From Corbicula japonica (Eukaryota; Mollusca; Bivalvia; Venerida; Cyrenidae): a stretch of 64,000 bases of DNA. The DNA is taken from contig JAZAYU010000359.1 of the NCBI GenBank assembly GCA_038501625.1, positions 124,001-188,000 of the forward strand. Direction: 5' to 3'. The position numbers and the translations under genes were made by a program. The notes beneath the pieces were generated by a model, which was not told where the DNA came from, ran no database searches, and worked only from the letters and a program-made list of their open reading frames with translations. Positions 56,913-64,000 of the stretch are shown here, piece by piece. Within the stretch, counting starts at the first letter, position 1, and each line of letters begins with the position of its first letter.

Positions 56913-57005
56913 TATCTCTCTCTTTTTCTTCTTCTTTTTGACTGTGTGGGGAGGCTGGTTTTTTTCTGAATGTGGCAATTCCAGATATGCATTTTACACC
57001 TTTTT
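56750..57005 (+). mobile_element. Family A 3' tail with an expanded (TC)n
   Basis: CAAAGCAGTAATCCCTCGGG, TTCTAATTTTTGTTAATTG and ATTAACCATGCTCTCTC are followed by about 90 bp of TC repeat (56831-56925). Then come TTCTTCTTTTTGACTGTG, TGAATGTGGCAATTCCAG and ATATGCATTTTACACC. The repeat sits exactly where the reference copy has only CTCTCTTCTTCTTGACTG. Confidence 0.85.
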
Positions 57006-57136
57006 CAAAATTTTTTATTAAACAATATTTAATCATGTTAAAGTTATGCATTGTTTTATTCTTTTTATCCGGTCTGTAGACTTCATTTAAAAACAAACGT
57101 GTGTAAATTATCTTATGGTATAATGGGTATAAACAT

Positions 57137-57275
57137 ATTGCCAACCTGTCTACAACAGATATCACCTACATGTACCAGCTTCACATGAAATGCTTGTTTA
57201 AGCAATTGAACACTTGCCAATCACCGAAAACACAGAAAATCAGAAATAAGATGCATGAAAACCTATCAAAACAGA
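57137..57275 (+). mobile_element. Fragment of the CCCCAGTTACACAG MITE
   Basis: CCAACCTGTCTACAACAGAT, GAACACTTGCCAATCACCGA, CACAGAAAATCAGAAATAAG and ATGCATGAAAACCTATC match interior sequence of 31553-32101. The terminal repeats are not preserved. Confidence 0.6.
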
Positions 57276-57469
57276 GAGTAAATTTAAATTACTCACTCTA
57301 ACGTGATTAAATTAATAATTTCCTTATCCACGGTATGGGACGGACACCGGATATACCCGCCTTTTTGTCTCACAACAATGTTTGCAGAAGTTACCAGAGG
57401 TAAGAAAATATCGACGGACAATACTATCACTATAATATTATATTGTACTATCACCACAAAAAGCAATAC

Positions 57470-57915
57470 ATCCAACGATTTTTCCTACTCGATTATATCT
57501 GCTCCTGGTCCCTGTCAATAAATTCGCTTTCTGCTCCATTGACCTGCCCATTTCTGTACCCCAGCTCTATTCACGAAGCCCTCGCGAATTTGTTAAAAGT
57601 CTGTTTGTGCTAATATTTCACATATTGCCAGGGGAATGATTAAATTTTCCAATAGTGCTTACAGACTTATGCAGGTTTTCCCCAACTTTTGTATTTTAAT
57701 CGCGATAAAATGTTTATCGTCATTTCTAACGCTTCAGAAATCAACGTGTATGTGCAGAATTCATTTAGCTTTTAATATCAGCCGATATTTCTTTCCAAGA
57801 GTAAATCAAAATTAGCGAAAATGATAATTTCTTACACCACTGTCAAGTATGAAAAAACTTACCGTGTCTGCGCCTGGATGTGCCGTCCGCTCCTGGCTCT
57901 GCCGGTTGATGGGTG
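57470..57915 (-). repeat. Repeat F, copy 2
   Basis: Inverted relative to 55303-55755. On the minus strand it begins ACCCATCAACCGGCAGAGCC and continues through GGAGCGGACGGCACATCCAG and GCGCAGACACGGTAAGTTTT. It ends AAAAATCGTTGGATGTATTG. Confidence 0.75.
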
Positions 57916-57919
57916 TGAT

Positions 57920-59130
57920 TAAGGAGCCAAAATAAATTACTAAAATTATGAGTAGAGATATGGTTTTTTCACGTACTACATGTATCAATTGAGAAGAAAT
58001 ATATGTATTAATCTTACCAAAAACTCTGCGATTTTCTTACCTTACCCCACAAAATCTCCTACATTGACACCGGTTATGCCGGTTAAAAGCGTTGCATATG
58101 CCGTGATCGCGGCGTAGTGCCGTTCGCGAAGCGTACCAGGTTAGCCAGGGTGATTATGTGTCAAGTAAGATTAATACATATATTTAACAGTAGCGTATAT
58201 CTTCTAGACGTCGTTTAATGATGCGGTAAAGTAATAATCGCTTCATATCTTACGTTCATTCCTTTCAAAACTTTTATATTTACCAGACTAACGTGTTGCT
58301 AATGATTACATTTGTATCTTCTTTAAATGTTTGAAGACCCAAATTTTATTCGAACTCAAAAGGAATAAATTTACAATTACGGAGTTTTATGAAAATAAAT
58401 ATTAGAAAATAAATATTTTGTTCGCCATATAATAATGATACTCAGGTGAATAGTTACAGTACTATCAATCATGAAATTGACAATCGAATAGGAAGCTGAT
58501 CTGAAGCGGACCGCAAACCGATCCCGAAAATGGTGAATAGATACATGTAGTATGATGAGCATGTATGATTTTACCCACAGAAATATCATTGTTTACAATT
58601 ATGTGCTAGTACAATGAAAAGAAATAGAAAACTTAAAACAAATGCATACACAACTGTACAAAACATTTGAATTTAGCTAAAATTCATTAATTATTCATAT
58701 TGCATAGTTTGACTTCTACTTATTTCCTATGGATTGATCAGAATTTAGAACCGACCATAATGTGAACGTTATATAGCAGGAATAAATTTCGTGTCCATAC
58801 TTAAGTTTTAAACGATTGAAATAAATATATTAGCCTAAAGGCGATACAAAAATGTGCTTGCATAGAGAAAACAGACGTTGCCAACCCAGAGCTCGTTTGT
58901 CCGACAAGACAATGTCATGGTATTACCAGCTAGGGAAATCATAGAAAATAAGAACATAGATGCCCAACTCGATTAGCCGATATACAAATGGTAAATATTA
59001 TCATGATCCTTCACGTAATCCATTAAGTCTAATTAGACTAAACGCTTAAAACGGTATAAAATAAACCGGTTATATTGTAAATAAAACTTCACATATGCTC
59101 ACAAAAATCAAATACCGGTCTTCTCCGTTT
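57920..59130. other. AT-rich stretch, no gene recognised
   Basis: A GC-richer patch (GTGATCGCGGCGTAGTGCCG, near 58101-58120) has no identifiable role. Confidence 0.4.
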
Positions 59131-59135
59131 TACAC

Positions 59136-59320
59136 AACAATAACAGTATATACAACACAACAATAACAGTATATACAACCCAACAATAACAGTATATACA
59201 ACACAACAATAACAGTATATACAACACAACAATAACAGTATATACAACACAACAATAACAATATATACAACACAACAATAACAGTATATACAATACAACA
59301 ATAACAGTATATACAACAAC
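59136..59320. repeat. 23-bp tandem repeat, eight copies
   Basis: The unit is CAGTATATACAACACAACAA plus TAA, nearly perfect. All three minus-strand frames stay open as Cys/Tyr/Leu/Val-rich artefacts. Confidence 0.95.
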
Positions 59321-59614
59321 AAACAATCCACAAGGCTAATCAGACCATATAATCAGATGACAACTTACAATAGCAAACGGTACATATATTAACGTTAACA
59401 TATTATCATACACGTTAGATCAGAAGTTGAAACACCGGTACAAATCGGTAAAATATTTATAAAACCACATTTAACATTGTCCACATCATAAAACAATGCT
59501 GTACTAGGTTATGCCAGACGATATAAATTGATAATAAAAGTATATTGCACAGACGAAATAGGGAGATTTACCATCAATGGGCTCACTGACAACCGATATA
59601 TGACCCTGTCAGAA

Positions 59615-60690
59615 CGTTCAATATATTTGGTGCAAAATGCTATATTCTATCTACCACCTGTACACCAATCACAGCAATTCTAAAATTCTAAAATTTTATA
59701 TGGGATTTTACTAAAATGTAATCTGAAAGCGGCCATTTCAATAAAAATGGGTAATTATTTTGTCGAAATAAAAGCATCACACTTTTCCCAACTCTTAGTC
59801 TGGCATGTCACATTCTACCCACACTGATCCACACTTCCAATCCAACAATGGAAAAAGGAAAAACCATCGTGTAGTCCTCTTTGTATTTGAACTTAGTGAC
59901 ACAGGATTTTTACCAGTGACAAATGCCGGCTATAGGTTTTATATGTGGTCTTTCTTGATATATATTTGATGCAAAATGCTATATTCTATCTAACACTTGT
60001 ACACCAATCACAGCAATTCTAAAACTCACGATTAATATTTTGTAGTTTAAGCTTAACAGTTTTAGTAAATTAAAGAGAAATTTACAATGAAAGTAAAGAA
60101 ATGGCTAAAATACCAAACTGATGTTATTGTGTTTCTTAATGTATCTTAAATTTTAACTTGATCACGCATAACATCATTGAAACCATTCACCAAACGACCT
60201 TGTCACCAGCTTGGGAACATTATAAAATCATTTGCATTGACATCACCTGGGTTTAAAATTACATATCATTTTAACAAATTAGCTTATATAACAAAACATG
60301 TCACGTTTACATAAAACACGAAAGTTGCACAGCCTATTAAAAGCAGCTTGTGAACAGGATTTTATCAAACATTGACCATTTAACTATAGTATTCTCTTTG
60401 CACAAATGTAGAATTAATACTCCATGTCTGAACAGTCAATTGTTTACAGGAAATTGAAATTTAACTGCAAAATACGTCCAGAGTTTAAAATTTTATATGG
60501 GATTTAACTAAAATGTAATCTGAAAGTGGTCATTACAATAAAAATTGGTAATTCTTTTTCGAAATAAAAGCAACACACTTTTCCCAACTCTAAGTATGGC
60601 ATGTCACATTCTATTCACACTGATCCACACTTCCAATCCAAAAGGAAATACCATCGTGTAATCCTCTTTGTATCTGAACTTAGGTGCTAA
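59615..60690. repeat. Imperfect direct duplications
   Basis: GCAAAATGCTATATTCTATC with ACACCAATCACAGCAATTCT occurs at about 59632 and 59972. A segment of about 210 bp (AAAATTTTATATGGGATTTT, AATGTAATCTGAAAG, CACTGATCCACACTTCCAAT, CCATCGTGTAGTCCTCTTTG) at 59690-59893 recurs at 60488-60683. A unit of the 52.7-kb tandem repeat sits between (59895-59958). Confidence 0.8.
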
Positions 60691-60699
60691 CCGTCTTGT

Positions 60700-61685
60700 C
60701 AGTATTCGAAATTAGTACAGTTCTGTCCTCAGTTTTGCGGACCGCTCAGCTCCTTCCCACCTCTCTCTCTATTGTTTTTAGCCGACATAAAGGAGCTGTT
60801 TGGTTCGTCCGAATCATAGTTAGATGTTTGTCATTTAATATTTATATATTGACAGTTTTTCTCGTATTGAATCGACAATTTTTGCGGATATTAGGGTATG
60901 AAAATCATGTTAATTGTTTAAAGTAGGTTTCGCGTAACAGGAGACTTTGTTATATAAAATATTGTTTGAAAAGCTTTTTCAACTTCAGCATGTACCAAAA
61001 AAAAACCGAATGGCGGCAGGAATTTTAACAACAGCTCGTAGCAAACGTGCTCATCAACGTCACATGATCAATCCTTGTGCACAGTCCACAAAGTGGGCTT
61101 TAGTGTAAACGTGCTCGGGACCAAATGTTTTTCAATGATAAATAAAAATAGTCCAACTAAAGACCTTATTGTTCTATTGCAGCAAAATGCAAGGTGGGCG
61201 TTTATAATAAACTCTGAATAGATCAAACACAATGGGATGGGATCTAATATACTGACTTTTACTGTTCAGTTAGTTTTATTTACGCTAACTACAATACATG
61301 CGCACAAACTTACCGAATACATTACCAGTAGAATGTGATATTGACACGCAAAGGTGACTCTATAGTTTTGTGAAAAAAGAATATCCTGTATACTTCTCCT
61401 CTCCCATTTAATTATGTATAAAAGTTAAAAGAAATATGATATTGTGGGTCAAGTAAAATGTATAAATAGAAATATAAACTTGCTAGGTTTCTGAATGACG
61501 CAGCAATTGCGAATAACTAAGTACTTTCTGCATATGGCTTTATCGAACGAGAGAAAGCACTCATATTAATAGTAATGTTTGTTTTTCTTATTGACATAGA
61601 AATCGATGCATTTTACAGGCTACTTACATCTTAAATGATTATTACTAATTGATGAAATGTTTACTAGAAATACTAAAGAGACAAA
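60700..61685. other. AT-rich stretch, no gene recognised
   Basis: Nothing supportable was seen here. Confidence 0.4.
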
Positions 61686-61689
61686 TCAT

Positions 61690-61753
<64 letters not shown>

Positions 61754-61782
61754 GAGAGAGAGAGAGAGAGAGCGAGAGAGAC
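61690..61782. repeat. (GA)n microsatellite
   Basis: About 45 GA dinucleotides with a few interruptions. The Ser/Leu-rich frames on the minus strand are artefacts. Confidence 0.95.
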
Positions 61783-61984
61783 TTTTCCCTGGTTTGAGCG
61801 ATACACAGTTCTTACAGAGATACATGTATTGAGCACAAAAGCGTTCAATGATGGTAACTGATATTAGTATTGATTGAAAGACAAAATATAAGACAATAAA
61901 TAAGACAATAATGGAATGGAAACACGATTTGGTTACCACACTTAACAGTTAACACATCAAGTATTACAAAAGACATGTAGGTAC

Positions 61985-64000
61985 TGGATAAAAGTATACA
62001 CAACCACACTTAACGCATAACCAATTACATTATACTTTGTATACCGGTTAACATGATACACAGCCACACTTAACAGTTAACACAACACATCAAGTATCAC
62101 ACAAGACATGTAGGTACTGGTTAACAGTATACACAACCACACTTAACGCATAACCTGTTATATTATACATTGTATACAGGTTAACATTCTACACAACAAC
62201 ACTCAACACTCAACACACAACCAATCACACCATACTTTGAATACCGGTTAACATTCTACACATAAAACTCAACACACAACCAATCACACCATACTTTGAA
62301 TACTTGTAAACATTATACACAACCACACTTAACACATACCCAACAACACCATACTTTGAATACTGGGTAACATTATACACAACCACACTTAACACATAAC
62401 CAACAATAACATACTTTGAATACTGGTAAACATTATACATAACTACACTTAACACATAACCAACAACACAATACTTTGAATACTGGCTAACATTATACAC
62501 AACCATACTAAACACATAACAAACAACAATATACTTTGAATACTAGTTAATATTATACACAGCCACACTTAATACGTAACCAATCACGCCATACTTTGAA
62601 TACTGGGTAACATTATACACAACCACACTTTACACACATCCAAAAACACCATACTTTGAATACTGGGTAACATTATACATAATTAACACACAACCAATCA
62701 CATCATACTTTGAATACTGGTAAACATTATACACAACCACACTAAACACATAACCAACAACACAATACTTTGAATACTGGTTTACAGTATACACAACCAC
62801 ACTTAACACATAACCAACAACAACATACTTTGAATACTAGTTAATATTATACAGAGTCACACTTAACAGATAACCTATCTCACAAAAATTTGAACCATAC
62901 TTAACACATATCTAATGACAACATACTTTCAATACTGGTTCACATCATACACAAACACACTAAACACATAACCGACACCAACATACTTTGAATAATAGTT
63001 AACATTATACACAACCACACTAAACATATAGCCAATTACATAATACTATGAATACTGGTTAACATTATACACAGCCACATTTAACACAACCAATCACACC
63101 ATACTTCAATACTTGTTAACATCATACTCAACTGCACTTAACATAAGCAATTAAACCTTACTTTAAATTCAGGTTAACATCATACACAACCACACTTAAG
63201 ACATAACTAACAACACCATGCTTTGAATACTGGTTAACATTATACACAACCACACTTAACAAATAACAAACAACACCATACTTTGAATACCTGTTAACAT
63301 TATACACAACCACACAAAACAAATAACCAACAACAACATACTTTGACACTCAACATATACCCACCATACAATACTTTCAATCATGGTTACTATTACACAC
63401 AACATCACTTAAAACATAACCAATTGCACCATACTCTGGATACTGGTTTACATCATACGCAAACACACTTAACAGATAACCAATCACACCATACTTTGAA
63501 TTCTGGTTCAAATCATACACAACCACACTAAGATCATAACCAACAACACCATACTTTGAATATTAAATAACTTTATACACATCCACACTTAACACATAAC
63601 CAACAACACATTCCTTTGAATACTGGTAATCAATATACACAACCACATTCAACACTTAACCAATCACACTGTACTTTCAATACTGGATAACATCATACAC
63701 AACGACACTAATTACATAACCAATCACACCATACTTTGACAACTGGTTAAAATTATACACAACTACACTAAAAATATAACCAAACACACCATACTTTCAA
63801 AACAGGTTAACAATACACACAACCTTACGAAACACATTACCGATAACACTATACTTTGAACACCGGTTTACATCATACACAGCCACACTTAACACATAAC
63901 CAAACACAACATACTTTGTATACTTGTTAACATTATACACAACCGCACTAAACACGTAAACAACGACACCATACTTTGAATACCGGTTAACATTATACAC
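61985..64000. repeat. 60-bp satellite array, running past the window end
   Basis: The unit is about CCAACAACACCATACTTTGA, ATACTGGTTAACATTATACA, CAACCACACTTAACACATAA. The motif CATACTTTGAATAC recurs at almost exactly 60-bp steps (62231, 62291, 62351 and so on) for about 33 copies, with occasional indels. ORFs within it are artefacts. The array continues beyond 64000. Confidence 0.95.

Noticed and set aside
59089..59333. Three overlapping minus-strand ORFs rich in Cys, Tyr, Leu and Val
   Set aside because: All frames of a 23-bp tandem repeat lack stops, so this is an artefact and not membrane proteins.
62225..64000. Minus-strand ORFs with VVYNVNQYSKYGVVGYVLS repeats
   Set aside because: They follow the 60-bp satellite (20 codons per unit) and break at every indel. 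There is no gene context.
61985..64000. CRISPR-like regular repeats
   Set aside because: The whole 60-bp unit repeats with no unique spacers, and the window is eukaryotic.

Overview
This is an AT-rich, repeat-dense, gene-poor stretch of animal nuclear genome. The likely source is a bivalve or other lophotrochozoan mollusc. The reasons are an intron-containing CARD-NACHT-LRR immune receptor of the kind expanded in bivalves, a non-viral reverse-transcriptase family common in marine invertebrates, many short TA-flanked MITEs, a tRNA-derived SINE and long simple repeats. The species assignment is inference. There are no operons, Shine-Dalgarno sites, CRISPR arrays or prokaryotic genes.

Layout. 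1-2410: decayed retroelement (family A, Penelope-like/RT_like reverse transcriptase) with its 3' tail. Truncated family A copies recur at 3.9, 4.8-5.1, 8.2-8.7, 10.4, 15.1-15.6, 38.9, 52.1 and 56.8-57.0 kb, all sharing the same 3' end. 11.4-13.2 kb: three unrelated degenerate minisatellites in a row, with a perfect 35-bp hairpin at one junction. 15.6-21.7 kb, minus strand: the only convincing host gene. It has two CARD exons and a large NACHT-plus-leucine-rich exon whose intron phases fit exactly, but there is an in-frame TAG in the first CARD exon. Its large intron carries an 18-codon-period repeat and a TA-flanked MITE filled with a minisatellite. 24.8-27.0 kb: a cluster of nested elements (a MITE in a CGCGAAA-type MITE, a mariner-like MITE, and a SINE inside a hAT-like element). 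Part of it is repeated in inverted orientation at 41.2-42.0 kb without the insertions, so it supplies empty sites. 29.5-33.3 kb: GC-rich inverted minisatellite, non-LTR retrotransposon 3' fragment with a (TTAC)n tail split by a MITE, and a family B repeat. 33.8-34.3 kb: internally deleted Tc1/mariner element. 38.3-38.6 kb: 59-bp stem hairpin next to a second foldback element. 40.5-42.6 kb: triplet repeats and a cluster of TTCCGATCGGAA palindromes. 47.8-48.2 kb: 96-bp tandem repeat open on both strands. 51.4-54.9 kb: MITEs, (TCA)n, an approximately 80-bp tandem repeat and an internally deleted mariner. 55.3-57.9 kb: inverted pair of approximately 450-bp repeats around a family A copy. 59.1-60.7 kb: 23-bp tandem repeat and duplicated segments. 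61.7 kb to the end: (GA)n, then a 60-bp satellite running off the window.

The window therefore reads as one innate-immune receptor gene (or recent pseudogene) embedded in transposon and satellite DNA. All assignments come from reading motifs, frames, splice signals and repeats by eye. No database search was possible.
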